64,000 nucleotides of DNA from Yponomeuta sedellus. Taxonomy: Eukaryota; Arthropoda; Insecta; Lepidoptera; Yponomeutidae. The translations under genes and the position numbers were made by a program. The notes beneath the pieces are model-generated. The model worked only from the letters and a program-made list of their open reading frames with translations, did not search any database and was not told where the DNA came from. Location of the stretch: assembly GCA_934045075.1 (NCBI GenBank), contig OW203734.1:7277016-7341015 (forward strand), given 5' to 3'. This document shows positions 32,080 through 44,189 of the stretch, one piece after another (within the stretch, counting starts at the first letter, position 1; the number at the start of each line of letters is the position of its first letter).

Positions 32080-32990
32080 TTAGTATTACTACTATTACTT
32101 ATATTACTAAAGTAGTATAACATATGTTTCGTAGTTATACCACGAAAAACTATTTTTGTATGTTTTTTATCACATAGCTTAGTAATTAATTAATCAATAA
32201 TTATCTTTTCACGTTAAGATTTTTAAGTAGGCAACTAGCTATAGCACAGAACCAGAACCCTCCTTTTCGCGACCGTTGGAAAACTAATTGGGGTGTCAAC
32301 ATTATTCATGTTTTTTGGATTTTCATAACACTTTAAAAAATATGTTATGAGAAGCGAATGTTAAGCGTGTGTTAAGCTACCGATAAAGTTTCTTTTTTAG
32401 CGCCACTGCTTATCTATTCTCTCGGATGTGACGTCCCGACCCCGACCTTTTTAACTGACTAAACTTTTTTATCTGACATCGGGATGGTAAGTGGAATAAA
32501 ATATATCGTATCGATATTTTTCAAATGTGTCGACGACAAATATTGTTAATTCAATATTTTTGCACAGTATAATGAACGGTTGCAAAAAAATGTGAACACA
32601 GACATACAGTAACATACCCAAATCTCTACATAACACCGCAATGCACATCTCAATGACATAAACGTAACTAAAACGGGACAAAATAACTTTTATTAGCATA
32701 TATAGTGCAGTATTTAAGGTGTGTAAAAGAATAGACCGTATTAGAAACACGATACTATGGTGAAAAACTAAAATAGCAGAAAATTGTGCAACCGCCGGGT
32801 AAAGTGGGACTGGGCAGACCTAAAGATTTACGCCTCAAATACTGCTCTCCATCGCCCGCTGGCAAACCCTCAGTTCTGATTTTCAGTCAAACACAGAGTC
32901 TTAGCGCCGTAAATTAAGACATTCACATTGCAGTATACACATCTCGACTATACTTCGCTTCTCATCAGTTCTTTTATGAACCTGAAGCTT
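32080..32990. other. intergenic, no gene recognised
   Basis: AT-rich DNA. A 93-codon minus-strand frame at 32469-32750 has no recognisable features beyond hydrophobic stretches and is probably chance. Confidence 0.45.
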
Positions 32991-32998
32991 TATATTAG

Positions 32999-33472
32999 TG
33001 TCGCGGTCCTATCCCGAACCATCTAGAATAGAGCCTTCTAGAAGCCTATCGAATAGTCGCCGCATGCTGCGTTGTAGTAAACAATAAACGCTGCAAGCAA
33101 TAATGACTCGTATGTCCACTAGCATAAGGTTCAAAACTCTTTGACTGGGTTACTGTTCGAGCGACGTTGCCGCGTGTACCGAGTGTAGGTACGTAGATAC
33201 GGGAATGTTCTAGAACCCTGGCCGGCGTATATAAATAGCGGCCGCCGCGGCGCGCTGTCAGTTCCGTTTGGAATAGCGAAGAGTAAACTTCGAGCGAACA
33301 TACCTGCGATACGAGCGATAACCTACGACCTCAGCGATACTATTGGACGTCGATTGGAATCTACGTGTGGACTTCGTGACGTGAAGACCTGCAGACCAGA
33401 CCCTGCATGAATAAATCCTAAGAATTTGTCATTGGCGTTTTACATCCAAATCCAGAACCCTAGCCCGTAACA
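32999..33472 (+). mobile_element. solo LTR (474 bp) of an LTR retrotransposon
   Basis: Starts TGTCGCGGTCC and ends CCCGTAACA (TG...CA borders), flanked by the 4-bp direct repeat TTAG (32995-32998 and 33473-33476). It contains a complete promoter (TATATAAATAG, then TCAGTT) and an AATAAA signal at 33411, so the U3-R-U5 order is visible. No internal gag/pol or second LTR is found in the window, so it arose by LTR-LTR recombination. A 4-bp TSD fits Ty3/Gypsy-like elements. The superfamily is otherwise unproven. Confidence 0.8.
33203..33263 (+). promoter_or_regulatory. LTR promoter: heat-shock element, TATA box, initiator
   Basis: GAATGTTCTAGAA (33203-33215) is a perfect three-unit nGAAnnTTCnnGAA heat-shock element. 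Further candidates CGAACCATCTAGAA and TTCTAGAAGCC lie at 33015-33046. TATATAAATAG (33228-33238) lies 32 bp before the A of the TCAGTT arthropod initiator (33258-33263). The spacing is ideal for RNA polymerase II initiation. This predicts heat-inducible transcription reading rightward. Confidence 0.75.
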
Positions 33473-33479
33473 TTAGTAT

Positions 33480-34170
33480 TATTATTATTAATACGGTTGT
33501 ATTACTATTTGCATTACTCTCACAATATGTGGAGGCAATATTTTAAGAGCGTAGCAAATTGTTGTTCATTCTTTCTGTCAGTAGATCATACAGACGCTGT
33601 CTTGTCTATTTTAGAGCCGATGGAACCTGAAACCATGCAGCCAAAAAATTTGAAAATGATACGGGCACATATCAATTAACTGAGACAGACCGAGATGCTA
33701 GTATGATGCTATGTATGAAGCAATGGAAATCTATAACGTTTCAAGCGTATGGCATAACTAGCGCCCGTTTTTCAAATCGAACACTACAACGTCGTTATTT
33801 CTTATTACATTTTGATATTTTTCTTTTAGAATGTATTATTTTTAATATACTAAATACCGCATACTTAGCTCGAAACGTGAATGTACCTAAGTTCTCCACT
33901 ATGTCGGCTCGTTCGATTATCTTGTTCGAGCTGACGAAATTACGTTATTTCTTTATGCATGACCACCATAATCTATCCCGTCGAGCGAAGCCAAAACGGA
34001 TTTGAGTACTGTCATTGTAATACTTAGAACTGCGTAGGCAACAAATAGACGTAAGCTACATAGTATAATTATGAAATTTTATTATCTTCTACAGATATAT
34101 AGTCTTTTCTTTAAGGATTGGATGGTTTCTATATGAAGCTAGAGCAAAACCTCAAAATATATAGACTTTG
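33480..34170. other. intergenic, no gene recognised
   Basis: AT-rich DNA, starting with an ATTATT run. Open frames here (33497-33679, 33703-34005) show no family resemblance. Confidence 0.4.
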
Positions 34171-34179
34171 ATCTTCTGC

Positions 34180-34960
34180 TTCTTTATTCCTTTAACTCTT
34201 CCGTGGAGTCTGGGGCTGACACAAGAGTTTTTAATTTATCTTTTCATGGCCAGGAATGGTAGCTCCACCCAACTTAGTCCCATCTCAGAGAGAACGGACC
34301 TCTTCCACGGTCTGGTCTTCCGGATCGTCGTGAGCCTCCGGCGGATTTTCAGTCGAGAGCCACCTTCGGGATGTGGTAATTGGATCTTCGAAGGCTATGT
34401 CACAGCCAACGCGATTTTTGTTCCCTGATGTCTTGTGCTAAGAGTTTTTCCTATGTGATCTGCCACAGTTCGACATTTGGGATGGTTGAGCCAGAGTCTT
34501 TGTAAAATGCTCCTCAGGCAGTTGTTGACGAAAAGCTCAATCTTGAGTGACAGCGCTTTTGAGACCTACCATGTTTCAGAGCCAAACAGTAGAACCGTTA
34601 TCATGTTGGAGTTAAATAAGCGGATCTTCGTGGTTCTAGATATGCTTGAGGTTTTTCAGATGTTCTTTAGTTAGGCTAAGGCTCCTCTATCTTTGTTAAT
34701 ACGCCTTCAACATCCTCGTTTAGTCCCTCCTTGCGGTGTAATCACGCTACCTAGGTAACACAACTCATGAGTTTGGGTCACTGCCAGCAACAGTGGGGTG
34801 GTATCATTACAACGAACTCGCATCTCTTCGGTCTCTTGCAGGTGATTCAGTTTTGTTTGTATAGAGACTCGTTTAGAAGCTACAAACTGTCTTCAAACTC
34901 TAGATCTATCAGAGGTGATGATGCTGTCCACGGGTTTACTTTCTTTCTACCGTAACTATT
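34180..34960 (-). pseudogene. decayed RTE/CR1-like LINE ORF2 (RT thumb to C-terminus)
   Basis: On the minus strand, with stops and frameshifts, the translated pieces include LCYLGSVITPQGGTK then RINKDRGA, VLLFGSETW, KIELFVNNCLRSILQRLW and GKTLSTR followed by a PHPEGGSRLKIRRRLT-like block. This is the LGSxI-GGT...YGSETW...CLRxIL...W order typical of RTE-like and related LINEs. The RT catalytic YADD is not seen. Old, inactive copy. Confidence 0.7.
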
Positions 34961-35246
34961 AGAATTACTGCATACTTGACCATTACAAATATTCGTGGGG
35001 ACAGAAGGCTAGTCTTAACCCCGTTTTTAAAGGTGCGGTGAGTTTGCCATGAATTTTGATAGCTGAAAATAAATATCAAAAATCGATATATCGGAAACCA
35101 CCAGGTTAGTGGCCGATATATCATTACCTATTATTTTCTGAAAAAGTATCGACATTTCAAATATCGATATTCTTCCAGCTTAGTTCAAGAATTTCGTTGT
35201 TCTGTGACCCCAGAATAAAATTACAAACCTGTTTGACAGTTTCATA

Positions 35247-36087
35247 CAGGGTTGCCAATCTGTGGGGAATTCCCCAAACTGTGGGTATTCCCAGAGTGAT
35301 TGGGTAATTTGTAGGGAGAACGTTTATGTGGTTAAAATGTGGGGAATTTAGACTTACCTACTTTAGAACTGAACTTAGAAGTAATACCTTCATTACTATA
35401 AGAAGTAGGTAAGTATTATTACTAAATTGATTTAATTATTTACTTCAAGTCAGGAACATTTTAGAGTTTATTTTATGATAACATTTATGTAAATCCAACT
35501 TTATCGTTTATATCGATAGTAGTGAATCCGTCAGATGCTCAGCAAATGAAAGTCAAATCCCTTAAACCGCTACTGCAATAACGAATCTAGGGCTCAAGCG
35601 TTGCTGGATTACGTTGCTCTTGGTTTGCAAGATGATGCCGAAATCATGCCGGAAACATATTGGGCTAAAGTATTCCGTCTTAAAAACAGTATACAGGTCA
35701 TGAAATATTTCCAAATTTGAAATATGCAATAAGTCTATTTCTGGTTCTGCTTTTCTCAAACGCATCTGTCAAAAGCAAAATTAAGCGTTCTGAAGAATTT
35801 GAAAACAAAGAATCGTAATCTCCTACATAATGACACTATAGTGAGGCTTATGGCCACCAGTGAAGGTATTAAAAAGACAGGAGGGAGCCTAAAATTTGAA
35901 AACAAATTGGGCACAATGAAGAGTTGCATGCAATAAAATACATTTGATTTAAATGACCAGTACTTTTTTTTATTTCTCTGCTGAAAACGTGTGGGGGAAA
36001 TGTGGGGAATATCGATTTTATTTACCTCAACATTGGGGATTTTTGGTTACTTTTGTGGGTAATTTAGACCGAAAGTTGGCAACGTTG
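35247..36087 (+). pseudogene. decayed hAT transposon with transposase C-terminal remnant
   Basis: Begins CAGGGTTGCCAATC and ends with inverse GCCAACGTTG-type sequence (TTGGCAACGTTG). The interior plus strand (35570-35940) reads, across frameshifts, ETYWAKVFRLKNS, then NLKYA-like, SLFLVL and SNAS-V-RI residues, then LKNLKTKNRNLLHND. This matches the hAT C-terminal dimerisation (hATC) region: W, then LPxSNASVERxFS-like, then K-KNRL. It is broken by stops. Clear TSDs were not found. LINE copy 2 inserted 10 bp beyond its right end. Confidence 0.7.
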
Positions 36088-36234
36088 CTTATGTGTATGT
36101 GTCACACAGTTTTTTTTCTTGGCGGGAACTTCAACTTGGCGGTCTTTTCAAAACTTTGATTTTCAGTTTTTATATATTTTACTGCTTAAAATAGCATATA
36201 AATAGTGTGTAAATAGTGTGTTTTCCCCTCCAGT

Positions 36235-37440
36235 ATGGAGGGGAATGAAGGTCATGGGGATAATCCCCATAAAACTCCTAAAAAACGCAAAGAGACTTCA
36301 GTCGATGTTGGCGGCGGTAGTGGTGAGGAAAGTGACTCAACTTTGTATACTAAGCCATTTCTTAAACCCAATTATAAAAGACAATATCCAGAGAACTCAA
36401 CAATTAGTGAATTTAAAGTGTTTGTCGAGAGCACCGAGAAAGAACGTTTGGGCAACAAAAGCCCTATTTACTTGAACCACATCTTTGCTACAGATGTTAA
36501 AGGTGTCGTGGCCATTCGCCGTATTAACGCGAACAAAATTGCGGTTGTTTTTAAACAACACAACACCGCAAACAACTTCCTAAACAATAACTCCTTCCTG
36601 GACAAATACAAGCTCAAAGCTTACATCCCGGCAGCACAGATAGAGCGCGTTGGCGTCATCCGTTTTGTTCCAACCAACATTTCGACCAAAGAATTGTATA
36701 CGAAACTTACTTCTAAATACGACATTGTTGCCATTCGTCGCTTCACAAGGAAAAACGGTCAAGAACGTGTCCCCATACAAACTGTCAGTATCACTTTTTT
36801 GTCAAACTCCCTCCCGGATAGTGTCCAGTACGATTTATTCTCGTATCGTGTATTCGATTACGTCCCTCCTCTGCAGCAGTGCTTTCGATGCTTTAAATTT
36901 AATCACTCGGCGAAAGTTTGCAATGGGAAACAGATGTGTAGTTACTGTGGTGGCGAGCACAATTATAGAGATTGTGACCGGCCCAATGAGCTCCGTTGTG
37001 TTAATTGTCACGGACCTCATTTGGCTGTTTCAAGGGCTTGTCCAGTTAAAATGAGGAAAATATTGGAAAAAAAGAAATCAATTAACTATGCAAGTGTTGT
37101 GAGCGGCACAAATCTTGAAACAGATTTCCCTCCTTTACCAGACAGGTCGCAATTTGTAAATAAACAATTTGTAAATAATAATGCAGTAAAGTCAGTAAAT
37201 ACTGTAAATAAATTGAAGCCTTCTAAAACCGCAGACAATGCAAATAATACAAAGTCTCTGCCTGAGGATGTGGCTATGGCCCCCTCCACTACCTCAAGCA
37301 TTAAACAAATAATTGTAGAAAATGAAGAGGTAATAAAAGCTCTCGTAGCTACATTAGTTCAGCTAGGAAACAAAACTGATGACGAACCTATTACTAGGAC
37401 GTCAATAAAAGACCTTTTATTTAAAAATCTGACAATATAA
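36235..37440 (+). CDS. LINE copy 2 ORF1: gag-like zinc-knuckle protein (401 aa)
   Basis: Intact ORF1 of the LINE, the RNA-binding chaperone that packages the element RNA. Acidic/basic N-terminus (MEGNEGHGDNPHKTPKKRKE), a conserved FLKPNYKRQYPENS block at about 45-60, a middle RRM-like region with VGVIRFVPTNISTKEL, and three zinc knuckles at about 230-275: CFRCFKFNHSAKVC, CSYCGGEHNYRDC, CVNCHGPHLAVSRAC. The C-terminal third is Asn/Lys-rich. It ends TAATG, where the A of the stop is also the first base of the ORF2 start. Confidence 0.93.
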   Translation: MEGNEGHGDNPHKTPKKRKETSVDVGGGSGEESDSTLYTKPFLKPNYKRQYPENSTISEFKVFVESTEKERLGNKSPIYLNHIFATDVKGVVAIRRINANKIAVVFKQHNTANNFLNNNSFLDKYKLKAYIPAAQIERVGVIRFVPTNISTKELYTKLTSKYDIVAIRRFTRKNGQERVPIQTVSITFLSNSLPDSVQYDLFSYRVFDYVPPLQQCFRCFKFNHSAKVCNGKQMCSYCGGEHNYRDCDRPNELRCVNCHGPHLAVSRACPVKMRKILEKKKSINYASVVSGTNLETDFPPLPDRSQFVNKQFVNNNAVKSVNTVNKLKPSKTADNANNTKSLPEDVAMAPSTTSSIKQIIVENEEVIKALVATLVQLGNKTDDEPITRTSIKDLLFKNLTI

Positions 37441-40400
37441 TGGATTGTAACACAAAATCGCAACCACAATTACGTATTGCACAGTATAATATTCAGAGTG
37501 TTAATAATAAAAAAGAACTACTTATGAACTTTTTACAAAATGAAGCTATTGATATATGCTTATTAAATGAGACTTGGTTAAAAGACCATCATACTTTTCG
37601 GATTTCAGGCTATAATATTTATAACAAAAATTCAACTAACAGTCACAACGGTGTAGCAATACTAATAAAACCTTATTTAAAATGTAATATTTTAGACACT
37701 AACTTTTATGAGGACATCCAAACAATCGCCGTGTCTGTTTCCTCAGCAATAGGTAACTTAACTATTCTCTGTGTATACTGTCCCCCTACAAGTGGTCATA
37801 TAAGAATTAATAGACTTGGTAAAATAATACAAGATCTCCCTAAGCCGATTTTTGTTAGCGGTGATTTTAACGCACATCATATTTCTTTTGGATGTTTATC
37901 CACGAAAGGTCGAGGTCAAGACTTGTATAATGTTATAGATGATTGTAATTTATGTATTTTAAATGACGGAAACTTCACCACCGTTAACTATCCTACGCGT
38001 AATCCATCAGCAATTGATGTTACATTTGTTAGTGCTAATCTCGCGCCACTTTGCAACTGGTCGGTGCATGATGATGCTATGGGGAGTTACCATTACCCAA
38101 CTATTACCAACATTATCCTTAGTATAGATAGATACCAAGTCAATCCACCTGTTGATAAATTCTTATATAATAAAGCTGATTGGAATAAGTTTCATGAACT
38201 TTCGAAATCAATTTTCTCCAACATGTCACTGGAAGATGACGATCCAATGGTATCTTATAATGACTTTTGCTCTCGACTTGATAACCTCAAACAGATGGTA
38301 GTACCACGATTTGTCAGACCAAATAGCTTCCGCAGTAAAAGCCCCGCGCCCTGGTGGAACAGTACATGTCAAAAAAGTGTTGTAGAATCATATAATGCTT
38401 TGAAATTGTACAAGCAAGACCCTACCATAGAGAATTATATTAATTATAAACGGTTAGATGCACTTAAAAAACGAACAATAAAAGATCAAAAAAAGAATAG
38501 CTGGGGTGAACTATGTGAAACTTTTAATAGAACTACTCCAATTAGTAAAATATGGAATCTTATTAAAATGTTTAAAGGTGTCAGGTCTAGCAACAGATCA
38601 TATAAAGACGAGTTTGTTCAACCTTTTCTGTCCAAACTTTCAGACAGTAATAACTTGGTAGAATCTAATACATTCCATAATTATTTTGACCTTAATAATG
38701 AGAATCCTAAATCAAAGTTTTTACTAGAACCCTTTTCATGGACTGAATTCACATTGAGTCTACAATCTAGACGAAATACGTCTCCAGGTCTTGATGATTT
38801 CCCATATCTTGTAATTAAAAATTTAGATGAATCGATACAAGCCATATTTCTCGAAATTCTTAATAATCTTTGGCAACAAAAAATTATTCCAGACTCATGG
38901 AAAATCCAATGTGTGATTCCATTACTAAAACTTGATAAACCACCCGATCTTGCAAGCTCATACCGCCCAATTTCACTTTCATCTTGTCTTGGTAAGATTT
39001 TTGAAAATATGTTGAAAAATCGTCTCGATTGGTATGCTGAGTCAAATCTTGTCATTCCAAATTTTCAATTTGGTTTCCGTAGAGGACGTAGTTGTGCAGA
39101 CAGCTTCATTTCACTTATTTCTGACCTGAAAAGAGCAAAAAATGCTCAGTTACATACAGTGTGTGTGTTTTTAGATGTACAAGGTGCTTTTGATAGTATT
39201 GACCCAGGCATACTAGTTAAGATCTTGACTGGTAGTCTGGATATTCCTGGACAAGTATCAAAATGGATATATAAATTCTTAACTGATAGGACAATCTATG
39301 TAAAATATAATAATATTTTTCATGGACCCGAGTTAGCATCTAAAGGCACAATGCAGGGTGCTACACTCTCGCCTTTAATATATAACTTATACACTTGTGA
39401 AATATGTAAATATGTTGATACCACAAATGTAAATATCTTGCAATTTGCTGACGATTTAGCAATATACAGCTCTCATTCTAATTTATCAATAGCAATAGAT
39501 AATATTAATATAGCTTTAGAACAATTAAACAATTATTATAATGATACATTGCATCTCAAAATTAATGCCTCTAAAAGCAGCTTGATGATATTTAGTAAGG
39601 AAAATCCTACTCATAATGTTACATATAGTAATGAAGTTATACAGAGAGTATCGCAACACAAATTTTTGGGTGTAATTATCGATGAAAAATTAAATTTTGA
39701 AGAACACATAAAATACATTTGTAAAAACGCTTTGAAAGGCTTGAACATTTTAAGATGCCTAGCAGGTGTATCTTGGGGTGCAGACCCCAACATTTTGTCT
39801 ATATTATATAAAGCCATTGTTAGAAGTCATTTTGATTATAGTAGTTTAGCTTATTTGAATAGCCCTTATGTACATAGATTAGATATAGTTCAGAACAAGG
39901 CTTTGCGCATAATTTCTGGAGGAATGTGCTCAACACCCATAAGGGCCATGGAGGTTGAGACTAACATTATGCCCCTTGTTTTGAGAAGAATCATATTGGC
40001 AGAAAGATATTGTATTAAGTTGCTCTCATCAAATAAGAGTCATGTTATTGAAAGGATAGTTCCTAACCTGGTAACAGTTACGGGACCATTGGCTGATGCA
40101 GTTGACATTTTGAAAAGTACATCTCCTGAGCTTTTCCGCATTTATCTGGAAGTTAAAGGAAAATGCACAAATATTAAAATTAATAATAAATGGCCATGTT
40201 ATTTCCATTCTTTTAATAGCATAACTCATCCCATCACAGTAATTGAAAATAACACAATTAATTCAAATGCTGATATGTTATTGTTTTTAGATGAGAATTC
40301 ACAATTTTATACTTTGTACACTGATGGCTCCAAAAGTGATGACCATGTAAGATCAGCCGTTTATGATCCTCAGACAAAATTTGCTCAAAGTTTTGTTTTG

Positions 40401-40980
40401 GATAACCAATGTTCAATATACACAGCGGAGGCTTATGCAGTTTTAGAGGCTATAAAATTGATCCACCACCTAAATAAATGTCAGAAATATTTAGTCCTAA
40501 CTGATTCATTGAGTCTTATAAAAGGTTTACGAAGCCTTAAACTTTGCTTTAAAACTAATTATTTATTGTACCTAATAAAAGATTGTATATACAAATTATT
40601 TGCTAGCGGCATAGAGATAGCTTTTATGTGGATTCCATCCCATAGAGGCATCTCGGGAAATGAGATGGCCGATAAGACTGCATATGAAGGGACTAATGCA
40701 TTAGATTTGAAATATGTAATAAATGTTCCATTAACTGATTACTATGGTTTGATGAGAGGTGAGATAATACAACTTGGTTGGGGTGTAGCCTTGGGGGCGC
40801 TATGGGCCGAGGACTTAGAAAAATTTTGCAAATTTGATTATTTTTTTTTTTTTGTTTTTTTTTTTTTGCAATCGGTTTAACACGTTAAAATAATACGTTT
40901 TTGTTCTTTGACTTTTTTTTATAACATTGTTTATTGTGGAGTTATTCGACTATATATTTGGCATGATTAAACGGTTGGTG

Positions 40981-41935
40981 GGTGTATGCATGGGGGCACT
41001 TTAAAAGCCCTATTGGACGCAAAAAAGAAAAAAAAAAAAATTTCCTTTAAAAAATTTTTTAGGACTTGGAAAATTTTATGTAAGTTTTTTAAATTTTTTT
41101 TATATTTTTTTGATCTTGCATTGTGTAGGGGCGATCTTAGGGAGCAAAAAAGTTCCCGTGACTCGGTGCCGTAAAACGCACCGTTTCCGAGTTACGAACG
41201 AAAAACGAAAAATCACTCGTAAATTTTATAAGTGTCGGGAAGCAGTAGCCATGTAGCCTTGGGGGTTGAAATTTTTTTACTTTATTTTTGGCCGGGAATG
41301 GGTCAGGGAGGTCTTAGGGAGCAAAAAAGGTCCCGTGACTCGGTGCCGTAAAACGCACCGTTTCCGAGTTACGAACGAAAAACGAAAAATCACTCGTAAA
41401 TTTTATGTGTCGGGAAGCAGTAGCCATGTATGTAGCCTTGGGGGTTGAAATTTTTTTACTTTATTTTTGGCCGGGAATGGGTCAGGGAGGTCTTAGGGAG
41501 CAAAAAAGGTCCCGTGACTCGGTGCCGTAAAACGCACCGTTTCCGAGTTACGAACGAAAAACGAAAAATCACTCGTAAATTTTATAAGTGTCGGGAAGCA
41601 GTAGCCATGTATGTAGCCTTGGGGGTTGAAATTTTTTTACTTTATTTTTGGCCGGGAATGGGTCAGGGAGGTCTTAGGGAGCAAAAAAGGTCCCGTGACT
41701 CGGTGCCGTAAAACGCACCGTTTCCGAGTTACGAACGAAAAACGAAAAATCACTCGTAAATTTTATAAGTGTCGGGAAGCAGTAGCCATGTAGCCTTGGG
41801 GGTTGAAATTTTTTTACTTTATTTTTGGCCGGGAATGGGTCAGGGAGGTCTTAGGGAGCAAAAAAGGTCCCGTGACTCGGTGCCGTAAAACGCACCGTTT
41901 CCGAGTTACGAACGAAAAACGAAAAATCGTTTTCA
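40981..41935. repeat. left inverted end: unique 150 bp plus tandem 177-181 bp repeats
   Basis: Successive blocks start with CTTAGGGAGCAAAAAA at 41136, 41313, 41492, 41673 and 41850. Each block contains CCGTGACTCGGTGCCGTAAA, CGCACCGTTTCCGAGTTACG, GTCGGGAAGCAGTAGCCATG and GGCCGGGAATGGGTCAGGGA. The blocks differ by short indels (GTA after CATG). Reverse complements make up 44190-44790. Confidence 0.93.
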
Positions 41936-42009
41936 CTTGAAAAGAGCTATCCAACGACATATGACTCATCTTGATTGGACATAAGGATCAAAACGCCCAT
42001 CATCCTTTG

Positions 42010-42185
42010 ATGAACTGATCATCATCAGTCCTTCGAAGGTGGGACCGGCCTTGTCTCAAAACCGACCTGAGTCCAAATCCAAGAAGCGTGGTACGCTTCT
42101 GCACCAAGATCCCCTCGAACTAGAGCTGATCATCATCAGACCTTCGAAGGTGGGACCGGCCTTGTCTCAAAACCGACCTGACCTT
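42010..42185. repeat. direct duplication inside the Merlin-like element
   Basis: GATCATCATCAG-(T/A)-CCTTCGAAGGTGG followed by GACCGGCCTTGTCTCAAAAC occurs at 42018 and 42128, each ending CGACCTGA. The CCTTCGAAGG core is palindromic. Confidence 0.85.
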
Positions 42186-42700
42186 TTTTCTTATCTTTGG
42201 CGGTTTTATAAAGTAAGCTTACTCCAATGATACATTATATTACATTATTTATTTCGAACGGTTTTTATAGTCTATGGTCATTCCTTACGAACGGCATATC
42301 ACTAAGTGGGCGGTGCCCGTCCATGTAGTACGGTATTCTCTGTAGTACATTCTTCCGAATATTATTGTGAAACTTCATGTGCGTGATCTTTGAGCCCGCT
42401 AGCGGCCGCGGCTCTCTGAGGCGTAAAGCCCGAGACTACCTTAGCAATCAATTTTACACCGCAAAATATTCACATTTTATGCGAATGCGCCTACTTATTT
42501 CTGTTGCTTCGGTTGTAAATTGTTTTTATTTATTGGTTACTATAATTTATATTATTTATTTAAATACTTATAAAATCAGGGTTATATTATATACGTAAAT
42601 TATTTAGTTTATTTTAGATTGTGTGTTGAGAATCGAGTATTTAAGTTTGTCAGGGTGCGTGTGTGTTGTGTGTGAGTGTTGTTATTAGGTTGTTTGCAAG

Positions 42701-43766
42701 ATGGGCGATGAGAGGTTTAGTCCTTTGCAATTATTGTTGCAAAGGAATTTTACTGTGACAGCTGGGTTGGTCTCCATTTTTAATGAAGAAGCGGCGGTAA
42801 ATGCTGCAAGGGAATGGTTACTATTCCCGAGAAGGGCAAATTGTCCCAACTGCGGGCGGCCCATGCAGCGGGAGGCGCATGGAAACTACAAATTAAATTT
42901 TAGGTTCCGATGCCGCAGAGCTGGCTGCGGCATCATCAAGTCTCCTTTGGAGGGAACATTTTTTGAACGCAGTAACATTTCTTTTCTGCAAACAATGCAG
43001 CTGTTGCTTCACTTTTTTGATGAGCGCTCAGTGACTAAAGCGGCGATCAATTCCAGGGTTACCAGAAAAACTGCTATCCAAATTTATCATTTCTTTAGGG
43101 AGGTGTGCGAGGTGGCTGAGGCTCACGACCGGGAGCAATTGGGTGGGGATGACGACGTAGTCGAAGTAGATGAGACTCATCTTTTTACCCGTAAATATAA
43201 TAGGGGCCGGGTGTTGGCAGATCAAACATGGGCGTTTGGGGTGATAAGTCGGAAGACAAAAAAGGTCCACGTGGAAATAATTCCCGACAAAAGCCGCCCC
43301 CACCTTAGACCGAATTATAGCGGCGAATGTCAAGCCTAACACTTATATTATGTCAGACCAACACCGGTCATATATAGGTGTGCACCAACGACTGGGCATG
43401 CGTGGGCATTCGAGCGTTAACCACAGCCAACAATTTGTAGCCGGGAGGGTATCAATCCCTGTCGATCCTGCTTTGGGGACGCCAATTCCCGGCACAAACA
43501 GGGTCCGCGTAAAGGTGCACACCAATACGATTGAACGACAGTGGCGGGAGCTCAAAAAATGCTGTCGATCCTGCAGGAGCAATAGGAGGATCAAGTGGTA
43601 CATGAGTGAATATATGTACCGAAAGAACTGCCTCGCCCCTTTACCGAGCCTTGCCGCACAATTCCGGCGCTTTGTGCGGGATATACACAGGGTGTATCCC
43701 GGAATGGGTCGAAACCCAATAAAGGCAAACAATTGTCGATGCCAACCCAACTGCCCAAGGCGTTAG
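42701..43766 (+). pseudogene. Merlin/IS1595-like transposase, one frameshift
   Basis: Cut-and-paste transposase of the eukaryotic Merlin superfamily, related to bacterial IS1595/IS1016 (ISXO2-like DDE domain). An N-terminal zinc ribbon is visible (Cys48, Cys51, Cys71, Cys76: CPNCGRPM ... FRCRRAGCG), then a helix-turn-helix-like stretch (SVTKAAINSRVTRKTAIQIY) and the first catalytic Asp in VVEVDETHLF (about 157). After the C5 run at 43297-43301 the frame shifts by one. The downstream frame carries the second Asp (MSDQHRSYIG), a VNHSQQFV motif and HTNTIERQWRELK with the third acidic site. The protein would be about 354 residues. The first frame alone stops at 43339, before catalysis is possible. 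Confidence 0.88.
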
Positions 43767-43795
43767 GATGTAATTTCGGGTCAATTAGGGGTCTT

Positions 43796-43835
43796 TAATG
43801 AATGAATGAATGAATGAATGAATGAATGAATGATG
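43796..43835. repeat. (AATG)n microsatellite
   Basis: About nine units of AATG immediately after the transposase stop region, then a short AT-rich non-coding stretch (43836-44190) with nothing recognisable. Confidence 0.9.
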
Positions 43836-44189
43836 ATGTATGATGAATGTGCAATATAAATAAATAATAATTACGTTTGTGCTAAGTTTATATTTATACG
43901 ATATATTTTTTATTACATTGTTGAATATGTTTATCTGTATTAATTAAAGTATGACATGTATTTAACAATATTATTATGTAGTTTATAATATTCCAATTAC
44001 CTTATTTATATTAAAATTGATTTTAAATTTTGTGTGTAAGATCGATGGAATGAAAGGATGTCAGTTTAATGTGTGCAAGAAGTGTTTGCGAGAGCGTGTA
44101 AGGGTATGTTTGATTAACTGGTATGCATGTGGAGCGTGATTGTATGCAGCGAAGCGAGTTTTATTTTTTCAGGTCAGCGATCGGAAAAT

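Noticed and set aside
32469..32750. 93-codon hydrophobic minus-strand frame
   Set aside because: AT-rich composition explains the hydrophobic residues; no family or splice context.
33203..33420. Promoter of a heat-shock protein gene
   Set aside because: No heat-shock protein frame follows, while TG...CA ends, a TTAG duplication and an internal AATAAA mark an LTR.
40746..40880. Native C-terminus of LINE copy 2 ORF2
   Set aside because: It lacks the conserved W...zinc motif end, which is found in frame at 44810-45256 after the insertion.
41131..41935. CRISPR-like or satellite array
   Set aside because: Units are 177-181 bp with no spacers, and their inverse lies at the other end of the same transposon, so they are terminal repeats.
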